From Secundilactobacillus yichangensis (GTDB lineage: Bacteria > Bacillota > Bacilli > Lactobacillales > Lactobacillaceae): a DNA stretch of 64,000 bases. The position numbers were made by a program, and so were the translations under genes. Position 1 is the first letter of the stretch; each line of letters starts with the position of its first letter. Positions 35,834 through 43,059 of this stretch are shown here, piece by piece. Under the pieces are notes generated by a model. It was not told where the DNA came from and ran no database searches. It saw nothing but the letters and a program-made list of their open reading frames with translations. The stretch spans positions 1-64,000 of the forward strand of contig NZ_BOLK01000010.1 of NCBI RefSeq assembly GCF_016861565.1, given 5' to 3'.

Positions 35834-36271
35834 CTACACCTTTAGCTGCTCATCCATATACTTCTGCAACTTACTTAAATCATCAACAAATCGTTCAGTA
35901 TTATCTCCAAGCACCCGTTGTAGCTCGTCGTTGTTTGCTTGGTAAAAGGCACTGATGTGATCCGCTAATTGTCGTGACTTTGTCGTTAGTAAAATGAACT
36001 TATATCGGCTATCTTTTTTTGAAGGTGACCGAACGATCAACCCCTTTTTTTCCATCAGTTTTAATAACGCAGTTGCCGAAGATTTCTGAATATTGAATTC
36101 CCGTTCAACGTTAGTTTGGTAAATTTCACGCTGTCGTTCGTTTCGATATAAAAAATCAATAATACTCATTTGCGTTTGCGTAATGCCAATTTTACGTGCT
36201 TCTCGTTCTGAGTAGCGCTGTAAACTATTGTTTAATTTTTTAATTAAAGCTCCGAATATAATCTGCTCCAT
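35834..36271 (-). CDS. MarR family transcriptional regulator
   Basis: Winged-helix dimeric repressor of 145 residues. ATG 36271 has GGAAG 8 bases upstream; a TTG at 36284 is less likely. The recognition region reads NVEREFNIQKSSATALLKLMEKKGLIVRSPSKKDSRYKFILLT, with the beta wing KKDSRYK. Divergent from an MFS exporter gene 150 bp away, the usual arrangement of a MarR repressor and the efflux pump it controls. Inducer unknown. Confidence 0.88.
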   Translation of the reverse strand: MEQIIFGALIKKLNNSLQRYSEREARKIGITQTQMSIIDFLYRNERQREIYQTNVEREFNIQKSSATALLKLMEKKGLIVRSPSKKDSRYKFILLTTKSRQLADHISAFYQANNDELQRVLGDNTERFVDDLSKLQKYMDEQLKV

Positions 36272-36371
36272 TTTAGACACTTCCAAACAAAACTAATTTT
36301 TAATCACCTTATACTAACGGAAAAGCTAGCTGATGTAAAGATAATTAGCCCTTGTATTCAGACTAAATTAG

Positions 36372-36384
36372 TGATAGTTTATCA
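36372..36384. promoter_or_regulatory. Possible MarR operator
   Basis: TGATAGTTTATCA is a perfect 5+5 inverted repeat in the divergent promoter region, close to the MFS start, with further AT-rich symmetry around it. Confidence 0.4.
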
Positions 36385-36422
36385 TTTAGTGCTATATAGA
36401 ACTATTATTTAGGAGGCTATTC

Positions 36423-37790
36423 ATGCAACGGAAATTATCTGTAAAACTGTATTTATCAATTATTGCCACGGGGCTAACTGCGTTTTGCGGCGTCCTGATT
36501 GAAACAGCAATGAACGTCACTTACCCGACGCTAATGGCCCAGTTTAGCGTCAACACGGCCACCATTCAATGGCTCACCACGGCCTATTTATTAGTGGTTG
36601 CGGTTTTTGTACCATTATCTAGTTTTTTAAAACAGCGCTTTACCATTAAACAGCTTTTTGTATTTGCCGCGTCACTATTCATTGTGGGACTGTTAATCTG
36701 TACCTTTACTAATCATTTTGGCACCTTACTGCTTGGCCGTATCATCCAAGGATTCGGTACTGGGGTGGCCTTACCGCTCATGTTTAATATTATTCTAGAA
36801 CAGGCGCCAATTGAAAAATTAGGCTTCTTTATGGGTATTGGTACACTTGTAACAGCCGTTGCTCCAGCTTTAGGGCCAACTTATGGCGGTCTTCTGGTAG
36901 AAACCAATTGGCACCTGATTTTTGGACTATTGCTGGTAGTTATGGTAATTGCTTTTACTCTCGGTATTTATGCCATCAGACAAGTCACGCCAACTAAAAA
37001 AGTCCGGTTAGATTGGCCATCCTGGATCTCAATTGCCCTAGTTTTTGTAGGATTAATTTTAGGGCTCAATAGCCTATCAACTTCAATTCCAATGACTGGG
37101 ATTTACCTGGTTATTGCGGTAATTAGCCTCATCATTTTCATTTCACGCTCCCTAAAAATCGCTAATCCGCTAATCAAGATATCGGTATTTAAAAATCAAT
37201 CCTTCACGCTGCATTTGATCAGCTTCTTACTCTTCCAGGTAATCAACGTTGGTGCCGCTTTTGTGCTGCCTAACTACCTCCAAATTGTCAATCATGTTTC
37301 ACCCGTCAATGCCGGTCTGCTGCTTCTGCCGGGAGCTGCTATCGGCGCCATCCTGGCACCATTTGGCGGTCGGATGTACGATGCATTTGGCATTAGGAAG
37401 CCAGCATATATTGGGCTAACCTGTCAGTTTCTTGGTGTTGTCTTACTGTTCGCTTTATCAGCTACCGCCAACATCTGGATGATTTTACTCGGCTACGTGC
37501 TGGTCATGCCGGGACCCGGATTTACCATGGGAAACACAATGACTAACGGTTTAGCGCAAATCCCCCAGAACGAAAATGCTGACGGTAACGCCATTTTTAA
37601 CACCTTGCAGCAGTTTGCCGGTGCTTTCGGAACGTCAATTGCTTCTCTAGTCATGTCGGTCGCTCAGAATAAATCAAATTACGCTAGCTCGACTGCAATC
37701 GGTGCACAGCACGTCTTTTTTATCATGATAATCTTTGTTGTCATCAATACTGTGTCACTTTTGCGGGGGCTGAAATTTGCGAAAGAATGA
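36423..37790 (+). CDS. MFS multidrug exporter, DHA2 family (14 membrane segments)
   Basis: Proton-driven drug exporter of 455 residues, EmrB/QacA type. AGGAGG lies 7 bases upstream. Motif A appears as PLSSFLKQRFTIKQ and motif C as GIGTLVTAVAPALGPTYGG in helix 5, which marks an exporter. About 14 hydrophobic segments are visible. The final helix is followed by a short basic tail. It is divergent from a MarR repressor gene and ends before a strong terminator. Confidence 0.9.
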   Translation: MQRKLSVKLYLSIIATGLTAFCGVLIETAMNVTYPTLMAQFSVNTATIQWLTTAYLLVVAVFVPLSSFLKQRFTIKQLFVFAASLFIVGLLICTFTNHFGTLLLGRIIQGFGTGVALPLMFNIILEQAPIEKLGFFMGIGTLVTAVAPALGPTYGGLLVETNWHLIFGLLLVVMVIAFTLGIYAIRQVTPTKKVRLDWPSWISIALVFVGLILGLNSLSTSIPMTGIYLVIAVISLIIFISRSLKIANPLIKISVFKNQSFTLHLISFLLFQVINVGAAFVLPNYLQIVNHVSPVNAGLLLLPGAAIGAILAPFGGRMYDAFGIRKPAYIGLTCQFLGVVLLFALSATANIWMILLGYVLVMPGPGFTMGNTMTNGLAQIPQNENADGNAIFNTLQQFAGAFGTSIASLVMSVAQNKSNYASSTAIGAQHVFFIMIIFVVINTVSLLRGLKFAKE

Positions 37791-37830
37791 TAATTCACAT
37801 GAACTGAAGTGGCTTATAATTGTTAGACAA

Positions 37831-37886
37831 AATAGGGCTACCTTGCCGAAGTACTATTTCAGTACTTCAACAGGTAGCCCTGTTTT
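37831..37886 (+). terminator. Rho-independent terminator
   Basis: AATAGGGCTACCT / AGGTAGCCCTGTTTT encloses a second stem GAAGTACT / AGTACTTC; T run at the end. Confidence 0.88.
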
Positions 37887-38001
37887 GGTTTAGTATGCTT
37901 TATATAGCGGACAGACGCCTGCTTGCCCTCTGATTGTGTGTTCCATGCGATAATTCTGATTTAACAATCTCACCATCGCCAGCTGTAAATCTCAGGGATC
38001 T

Positions 38002-38190
38002 TCAAGTGAAGCTGTAAGCTGTGCCATACTGGATGTCATTGTTATCAACGTCTGTTAAATTTAACTTTAACGGCAGCTTGGATAGCGTGTTTTGTGGCAC
38101 GTAGAAAGTTTGAATAATTCCGTCCACGGTTAGGCTAAATGTCCTGTCCAGTTCGGATCCGTGCACCGGTAACATGTATATACTTTTCAT
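38002..38190 (-). CDS. Small protein of unknown function (62 residues)
   Basis: Starts MKSIYMLPVHGSELDRTF after GAGGAG (spacing 7), which overlaps the stop of the small membrane gene upstream, so the two look like an operon. The sequence is strand-like (SLTVDGIIQTFYVPQNTL, KLNLTDVDNNDIQYGTAY). It stops with TGA at 38004; the same frame then stays open for another 33 codons to a TAA at 37900, so a premature stop or truncation is possible. No family is recognised. Confidence 0.6.
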   Translation of the reverse strand: MKSIYMLPVHGSELDRTFSLTVDGIIQTFYVPQNTLSKLPLKLNLTDVDNNDIQYGTAYSFT

Positions 38191-38201
38191 GATTTACTCC
38201 T

Positions 38202-38333
38202 CTAAAACTGTCCGACAAAAATCGCAATGCAGAAGAAAATTACTACAATCCCAATTATAATCATCACAAGATTAGTAATACAACCGCTCAAACAGCCGGC
38301 ACAGCTTTCAGCGTCTTCGCTAAACTTTTCCAT
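38202..38333 (-). CDS. 43-residue Cys-rich small membrane protein
   Basis: Starts with ATG at 38333 after GAAGGGG (spacing about 6) and ends with TAG at 38202. The N-terminus is acidic and holds three cysteines (ESCAGCLSGC), followed by a single hydrophobic helix (LVMIIIGIVVIFFCIAIFVG). The stop codon overlaps the ribosome binding site of the gene at 38190. The CxxC-x3-C cluster facing one side of a membrane helix could bind metal or form disulfides; function unknown. The good translation signals and tight spacing are the reasons to call it real. Confidence 0.65.
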   Translation of the reverse strand: MEKFSEDAESCAGCLSGCITNLVMIIIGIVVIFFCIAIFVGQF

Positions 38334-38417
38334 GCTTACCCCTTCCATGAAACGTATTCTGAAGTGTTTTCAGATGAATTTACGTATAACTCTCTTGAGC
38401 GTCTTAATATTATAACG

Positions 38418-38984
38418 CTAATCGTGGCGTTGCATAAGTAGCTTATCGAATGCTTTCAGCCATTTTTCAATGCCCTCGTAGCCTGGGTGATGGGGCACCT
38501 GGTATTCCAGGTGATCGGGATACATTTTAATTTCAAAGTAGGCGGCTGAATTACTTGGATCAGCGTTGTTGTGGTACAGATACATGACCGGATCACCATC
38601 TTCAAATGTGCCATTCCATGAGGAGGCTCGCCGCTCACGCATATGGTCCATCATTTGAATAAAGGATAGCTTACTATCGTTAGCGGGCAGCAGCATTCTT
38701 TGCCCATTATCCATGAGTGGAGCGCTGTTAGACGCTATCCAGGGGTATATTGCGCCATAGTCGAGGGGATTAGCCGGTTGGATTCGTTCTAGTTCTTCAG
38801 CTGTCTCAAGTAAGCCATACAGCACATCCTCTACGATTACTTGACCCCCAGGCTGTGCACCCATCTGTCTTAGCTCGCGTATGGTCAGGTTCTCGTAGTC
38901 ATAGTGATGATCCATTAGATACTTGATAATCTTGTCGTCTTCTTGCCATTTAGTGTCTGCGTAGTCGTGAAAATTGTTTGTCAT
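38418..38984 (-). CDS. Hypothetical cytoplasmic protein (188 residues)
   Basis: GGAG lies 9 bases upstream of the ATG. Acidic and soluble, with no signal or membrane segment. It has helical N-terminal half (DDKIIKYLMDHHYDYENLT) and a strand-rich second half (GDPVMYLYHNNADPSNSAAYFEIKMYP, split here by domain). The ending EGIEKWLKAFDKLLMQR is helical. I do not recognise the family. It is upstream of the Cys-rich membrane gene on the same strand, 84 bp apart. The size and acidity are like immunity or SMI1-type proteins, but no partner toxin is visible. Confidence 0.65.
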   Translation of the reverse strand: MTNNFHDYADTKWQEDDKIIKYLMDHHYDYENLTIRELRQMGAQPGGQVIVEDVLYGLLETAEELERIQPANPLDYGAIYPWIASNSAPLMDNGQRMLLPANDSKLSFIQMMDHMRERRASSWNGTFEDGDPVMYLYHNNADPSNSAAYFEIKMYPDHLEYQVPHHPGYEGIEKWLKAFDKLLMQRHD

Positions 38985-39216
38985 TTTAAAAGCTCCATTC
39001 TTCTATTATTGGGGTTAGTGACAATGCTATTGTTTATTCGTGGATAATGTACTGTGATGGTACTGATATCACTACGAATTAGGTTGCCACTACAATAACA
39101 AATCAGCCAAGCTACCTAGATAGTAGAAAAACGCCATTTAAATTAGAATTTGATTGCATACCTGCCGGCGTTCAGGCATACTTGTAACTTAAACTAATTT
39201 TAGGAGATTACATTCA

Positions 39217-40344
39217 ATGAAAAAGCAAGCTGCAATTTTAGGACTTACTCTTGCAATTGGTGCAACCGCAATCGCTGTTAAACCTAGTGAAGCAAGTGCA
39301 AAAAGGATACATTCAGTTTCAACAACAAAGGTTATGCAGTACAAAAGTGTCAAGAAAGCTCAATATACTGTTACCAAGAGTTCTAAAGGTTATTTGTATA
39401 AGCAAGCAACCTTAAAGACTAAAGTGAACAGCATCAAAAAGTATTCAAAGGTGAAGTTTTCTGTATCAAAAGAGGCGGTTGTCAGAAAATCTAATGGCAA
39501 GAAGGCAGTGTATTACTATGCTAAGAGTAGCAAGGTATCGGGCTGGCTCTGGCACGGTTATCTGATTAAAGTATCCGTTAGAAAGCCTGCCGAAAATTTG
39601 AATATGGTTCTTCAGCAACAAATTGCTAGTCTGCAACAGCAAATAAGTGATTTAAAGAATCAAAAGTCTAGCTCGGAAAACTCAGCAAAAACTACAAATT
39701 CAACCGATGATTCTGCTAAAATTGCTAGTTTGCAAAACCAAATAAACCTGCTTAAGAATTCTGAGAACACTTCACAGTCAACTAATACAGGTAAATCCAA
39801 TGACGATATAACACCTAACGCAGATCACGCTGATACGGATAACATTGATAAAGTCGTAAGCACTGATGATGCATTTAACGGAATACCTACGGAATATTAT
39901 ATAGAAAGTTACAGCAGTGTTTATATGTACCCCGACAGTAAAGGTAAACAATATCCAACAATAATAAGTGGTCATGGCGCAGAAAATAATACTTCTTTAA
40001 AAACTATCCAGGTTTATGCGAAACCTAATTCAGATGAGGATGATGAGTACTGGGGATATTCCGCTGGATTACTTCCGGTAGAAGTGAATGGTCAAAAGGG
40101 TTATGTAGGTTCAAGTGATGTGTTTAAGATTCCTGTAAATGAAAGATTTGTTGCACTAGGTTCAAATCCTAATAACGCAGGCTTTGGAAATGTGGCACCA
40201 ACAGAAGTAAAATTTATCCATCCACTTGCTGATGGCGCTATTTGGAAACAATATACTAAAAGTGAATCAGGTACAGATAACACACTTTACTGGTACTATC
40301 AAACTGCTACTAAAACTTGGACGTCACACTATTTTGGTAACTAA
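39217..40344 (+). CDS. Secreted protein with SH3-like module and coiled coil
   Basis: Exported protein of 375 residues. AGGAG lies 10 bases before the ATG. The signal peptide ends near EASA-KR. The SH3-like module (about 45-125) ends KKAVYYYAKSSKVSGWLWHG, matching the modules at 18000 and 22912. A Gln-rich coiled coil follows (about 130-190, LQQQIASLQQQISDLKNQ and a second ASLQNQINLLKN). The C-terminal 150 residues are an acidic, strand-rich domain of unknown type. There is no sortase motif; the SH3-like module could hold it on the wall. An IS200-type element lies directly downstream. Confidence 0.78.
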   Translation: MKKQAAILGLTLAIGATAIAVKPSEASAKRIHSVSTTKVMQYKSVKKAQYTVTKSSKGYLYKQATLKTKVNSIKKYSKVKFSVSKEAVVRKSNGKKAVYYYAKSSKVSGWLWHGYLIKVSVRKPAENLNMVLQQQIASLQQQISDLKNQKSSSENSAKTTNSTDDSAKIASLQNQINLLKNSENTSQSTNTGKSNDDITPNADHADTDNIDKVVSTDDAFNGIPTEYYIESYSSVYMYPDSKGKQYPTIISGHGAENNTSLKTIQVYAKPNSDEDDEYWGYSAGLLPVEVNGQKGYVGSSDVFKIPVNERFVALGSNPNNAGFGNVAPTEVKFIHPLADGAIWKQYTKSESGTDNTLYWYYQTATKTWTSHYFGN

Positions 40345-40490
40345 CTAGAGTAAACCATCCGTCGAACGGGTAGTTTTCTCTGGGGCTATAAGCCCCTGCT
40401 ACCGACCAGCGTTTCAAGGCGCTGGCTTTTATGTATACCAAAGCCAGAGTACCATGATTACTTCACGACCTCTTTCCAGGAGTGTTGGTA

Positions 40491-40952
40491 TTACTTGCTA
40501 CCCTTAAAAGGGTCTTCATATTCTTTGACGCTTAATTGATCAACTGCGAAATCATGTTTCTCCTGAGTTTGAATGTACTTTCTAATTGTTGCTTCGTTCT
40601 GACTGACAGTGCTAACATAATATCCTTCAGCCCAGAAATGACGATTGCTAAATTTATACTTTAAATTGGCGTGCTTATCAAACATCATTAAGGCACTTTT
40701 CCCTTTTAAGTAGCCCATAAAGCTTGAAACACTTAATTTTGGTGGAATGCTCAAAAGTAAGTGAACATGATCTGGCATCATATGCCCTTCAATTATCTGA
40801 ACTCCTTTATAGCGACAAAGTAGTTTGATAATTTCTTGTAGATCCTGTCTATATTGATTGTAGATTATTTTTCTTTTATACTTGGACGTAAAGACAACAT
40901 GGTACTTACACAACCACTTGGTGTGGGCTAAACTATTTAACTGATGTGCCAT
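40491..40952 (-). CDS. tnpA: IS200-type Y1 HUH transposase
   Basis: Single-strand DNA transposase of 153 residues, the full normal length. ATG 40952 has AGGAGG 8 bases upstream; the longer frame runs into the regulatory stem. The HUH motif is HVHLLL in MPDHVHLLLSIP near residue 65, and the catalytic Tyr is in IRKYIQTQEKH near residue 130. It acts as a dimer on hairpins at the element ends. The frame is intact, so the copy may be active. Confidence 0.93.
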   Translation of the reverse strand: MAHQLNSLAHTKWLCKYHVVFTSKYKRKIIYNQYRQDLQEIIKLLCRYKGVQIIEGHMMPDHVHLLLSIPPKLSVSSFMGYLKGKSALMMFDKHANLKYKFSNRHFWAEGYYVSTVSQNEATIRKYIQTQEKHDFAVDQLSVKEYEDPFKGSK

Positions 40953-40959
40953 TTGTATT

Positions 40960-41014
40960 CCTCCTAACATCATAGACTCTGGCTTCGACACCATTATTCT
41001 ATGATACTAGGAGG
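40960..41014 (-). promoter_or_regulatory. Stem that hides the tnpA ribosome binding site
   Basis: In the tnpA mRNA, CCTCCTAGTATCATAGA (complement of 40998-41014) pairs with TCTATGATGTTAGGAGG (complement of 40960-40976). This covers the AGGAGG used by tnpA. IS200 elements are known to repress their transposase by such 5' UTR stems. Confidence 0.8.
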
Positions 41015-41063
41015 TTTCTTAGTATAACTAATTGTCATCCACCCGCAAAGCAGGTGGCTTTTT

Positions 41064-41096
41064 GTTCCAAGCCTAGAAAACCACTAGGCTTGGAAC
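41064..41096. terminator. Hairpin next to the IS200 element
   Basis: GTTCCAAGCCTAG / CTAGGCTTGGAAC, 13 perfect pairs with a 7-base loop, directly after the last element hairpin. It could be a target-site feature or a remnant terminator; there is no long T run. Confidence 0.45.
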
Positions 41097-41121
41097 TGGG
41101 TCTAAAGGCATAACCAAAAAA

Positions 41122-41157
41122 CTTCGAGAAATTAATTTAAAATTTCTCGAAGCTTTT
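41122..41157 (+). terminator. Rho-independent terminator
   Basis: CTTCGAGAAATT / AATTTCTCGAAG, 12 pairs, then CTTTTTAG. Probably the original terminator of the secreted-protein gene at 39217, separated from it by the IS insertion. Confidence 0.7.
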
Positions 41158-41271
41158 TAGCTAATACCTATAATTTAATAAGAATTGAATTACAACATCT
41201 TACTAAAACACCTTACATATTCGATACACATACAAGTAATACACTAACTATCCTTTTCTTTACAATTTTCC

Positions 41272-41619
41272 TTAAATGGAATGCAACGTCGTAATAATCC
41301 CAACTACAGCCGTTATCAAAATTGCAAGACTGATAACAATCGTCCAAGCAATGGAAAGATTGTGCTCCTGTTTGCGACCAAAGGCAACTTCGATCAATAC
41401 GATGACACTGACTGTCAATAATCCCTTGCAAGAAACCAACAGGGGTGAGTGGCTAAACGTCCTGATCATCAAGACAACGGTTGCACATGCCATTAGCAAG
41501 TAAACAAAACGGTCAATAATTAACCATTGGGAAATCTTTTTTTCAGAAGTTCGGTTCAAGCCAATAATGGTGACAGGAATAAGTAAAATCAAACTAACGA
41601 AGTAAATGGTTAACCACAT
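41272..41619 (-). CDS. YisL-like (DUF1516) membrane protein
   Basis: Membrane protein of 115 residues with four hydrophobic segments (about 5-22, 33-52, 62-80, 90-112). Length, helix number and the FVYLLMACATVVLMIRTF segment resemble the UPF0344/YisL family, whose function is unknown. GAGG lies 11 bases upstream, so the start is not strongly supported. Single gene between the IS element and the divergent DUF2187-like gene. Confidence 0.6.
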   Translation of the reverse strand: MWLTIYFVSLILLIPVTIIGLNRTSEKKISQWLIIDRFVYLLMACATVVLMIRTFSHSPLLVSCKGLLTVSVIVLIEVAFGRKQEHNLSIAWTIVISLAILITAVVGIITTLHSI

Positions 41620-41845
41620 TCAGGTCACATCCTCAATTAAAATATGTTGCATATTGCTAGTTGTTCCCGAAATTTACTGTTATCTTAAGTTTACCACGGT
41701 CGACTCATGAAACTCATTTTCAATTTAAATTCTTAATTCAACATTAAGTTTCCGAAAAGTTGGTCAATTGTGAAAGTGAGGCTTGTATTCCCAGACAAAA
41801 TTTGTTATTATCTTTCTCATCATGCGAAGTGGAGGAGACAACCCA

Positions 41846-42058
41846 ATGGCAGAACATAAAGTTGGCGACTATGTAAAGGGCAAAAAGTTTGGCTCTTTTG
41901 AACATGACTTTGAAGGGGAAATCGAGAAGATTTATGAAAACTCGGTATTAATTCACATTTTAAGTTATAATGACGAAGATCGAATTTTGGTTGGTGAACT
42001 TAACAACCGCGCCATCGTGCGTAAAGAAGACGCCGAGCTGGCGAAAGCTAAAGCATAG
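41846..42058 (+). CDS. DUF2187-like small KOW-type protein
   Basis: Protein of 70 residues. ATG 41846 has GGAGGAG 8 bases upstream; the longer frame from 41783 has no site. The fold is a small beta barrel of KOW type: VGDYVKGKKFGSFEHDFEGE, EKIYENSVLIHIL, NNRAIVRKEDAE. Short proteins of this type (YkvS/YodN of Bacillus) have no known role. It precedes the tRNA-Gly gene, which has its own promoter. Confidence 0.72.
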   Translation: MAEHKVGDYVKGKKFGSFEHDFEGEIEKIYENSVLIHILSYNDEDRILVGELNNRAIVRKEDAELAKAKA

Positions 42059-42131
42059 TACTGAAAATAATGGTTAACTATTTCAAAAAAGCTTATTTTT
42101 ATGCAATTTCATGCTGACAGAATAAGCTGAA

Positions 42132-42137
42132 TATGAT
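42132..42137 (+). promoter_or_regulatory. -10 box of tRNA-Gly
   Basis: TATGAT about 17 bases before the tRNA, with CTGACA (42113-42118) as the likely -35. Confidence 0.5.
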
Positions 42138-42154
42138 AATATAGTTACTGTTAT

Positions 42155-42225
42155 GCGGGTATAGTTTAGTGGTAAAATTCAAGCTTCCCAAGCTTGAGTC
42201 GCGGGTCCGATTCCCGTTACCCGCT
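42155..42225 (+). tRNA. tRNA-Gly(CCC)
   Basis: A 71-base cloverleaf: acceptor GCGGGTA / TACCCGC, D arm with GGTAAA, anticodon stem CAAGC / GCTTG with loop TTCCCAA (anticodon CCC), T arm GCGGG-TCCGATT-CCCGT, discriminator T. CCA is not encoded. Confidence 0.93.
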
Positions 42226-42243
42226 TAAGAGAACAACGCGGTG

Positions 42244-42275
42244 CAGAGCTGACCTGAGAGGGTCCGCTTTTTATA
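42244..42275 (+). terminator. Terminator of tRNA-Gly
   Basis: AGCTGACC-TGAGAG-GGTCCGCT then TTTTTAT. It shares 20 bases with the terminator at 28746-28770 (minus strand). Confidence 0.75.
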
Positions 42276-42292
42276 TACCCTTTTTAAGCAAA

Positions 42293-42336
42293 AAAGATTA
42301 GCCAGTCTTCCCACTCGGAATTCTGGCTAATCTTTT
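42293..42336. terminator. Rho-independent terminator of the crossbridge operon
   Basis: AAAAGATTAGCCAG / CTGGCTAATCTTTT, 14 pairs, just beyond the racemase stop. Confidence 0.88.
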
Positions 42337-42343
42337 ATTTTAA

Positions 42344-43054
42344 CTATCCCTTTTGAGCCTTCAACGCTAATTCCAACGACCGATCAACCAAAATAGACTG
42401 ACTGTCAATAATTGGCTTATCCGTCACTGGTTCACGATCCTGCGCTAATGATAACTCGGTACAGCCGAGAACTAACGCGTCACAGTTAGTTTCATCAAAC
42501 ATCTGCTGAACTAGACCATGGAATAACTTGCGGTCAACGACGTTATTATCCTTGATGCAGTCGTAGATCAAACGGTTGGTTTGCTCCTGAACGGATTGAC
42601 TCGGTGCCAGGAATTCGTATCCAGCAGCCATGATTTCATGATCATAAATATGGTCGTAAATCGTCCCTTCAGTGGCAATCAACCCAATTCGGTGTGCATC
42701 CGGATACTTCTTCCCAATCTCCTTCACTGCCTCACGTGGCATGTGGAGGATTGGAATATCAGTGGCCGCCTGCATCTGATCATAGAAATAGTGTGCTGTA
42801 TTGCACGGTAAGGCAAAAAAATCGGGCTTTAACTGACTCTGAACCTTAATATCATGTACTAGAGGTGTCAGCGGATTCGGCTGGCTATGGTCCTTAATAT
42901 AGCTCGTACGGTCAGGCACGGTAGCATGATTGACCAGGATATAGTTTAAATAATCCTGATCCTTACTGGCCGGTGTCCGTTCGTTTAACTGATGAATATA
43001 AGTTTCCGTGGCTTCAGTACCCATACCGCCAATTATTGTAAAGAAGTGTTCCAT
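42344..43054 (-). CDS. racD: Aspartate racemase (Asp/Glu racemase family)
   Basis: Cytoplasmic enzyme of 236 residues that makes D-aspartate from L-aspartate without a cofactor. ATG 43054 follows AAAGGG by 8 bases. The two catalytic cysteines are in FFALPCNTAHYF and ALVLGCTELSLA; the start is IIGGMGTEAT, as in the RacD branch. It is 5 bases after the D-aspartate ligase gene, in the order murE-ligase-racemase, so its product supplies that ligase for the peptidoglycan crossbridge. Confidence 0.92.
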   Translation of the reverse strand: MEHFFTIIGGMGTEATETYIHQLNERTPASKDQDYLNYILVNHATVPDRTSYIKDHSQPNPLTPLVHDIKVQSQLKPDFFALPCNTAHYFYDQMQAATDIPILHMPREAVKEIGKKYPDAHRIGLIATEGTIYDHIYDHEIMAAGYEFLAPSQSVQEQTNRLIYDCIKDNNVVDRKLFHGLVQQMFDETNCDALVLGCTELSLAQDREPVTDKPIIDSQSILVDRSLELALKAQKG

Positions 43055-43059
43055 AAAAA

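Larger units (their letters stand above)
40350..41063 (-). mobile_element. IS200/IS605-family element (IS200 type, tnpA only)
   Basis: One Y1 transposase gene flanked by short hairpins and no terminal inverted repeats, as in IS200. Left side: hairpins at 40397-40411 (GGGGCTATAAGCCCC) and 40417-40436. Right side: CCACCCGC-AAAG-CAGGTGGC at 41040-41059. No tnpB/IscB gene. The exact ends cannot be set without a second copy, so the boundaries are approximate. Confidence 0.75.

Noticed and set aside
38227-38415. 62-codon plus-strand frame
   Set aside because: It is opposite the small Cys-rich membrane gene, which has better translation signals, and has no site of its own.
38418-38984. Immunity protein of a toxin system
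   Set aside because: Size and acidity would fit, but no polymorphic toxin gene or secretion gene lies nearby.
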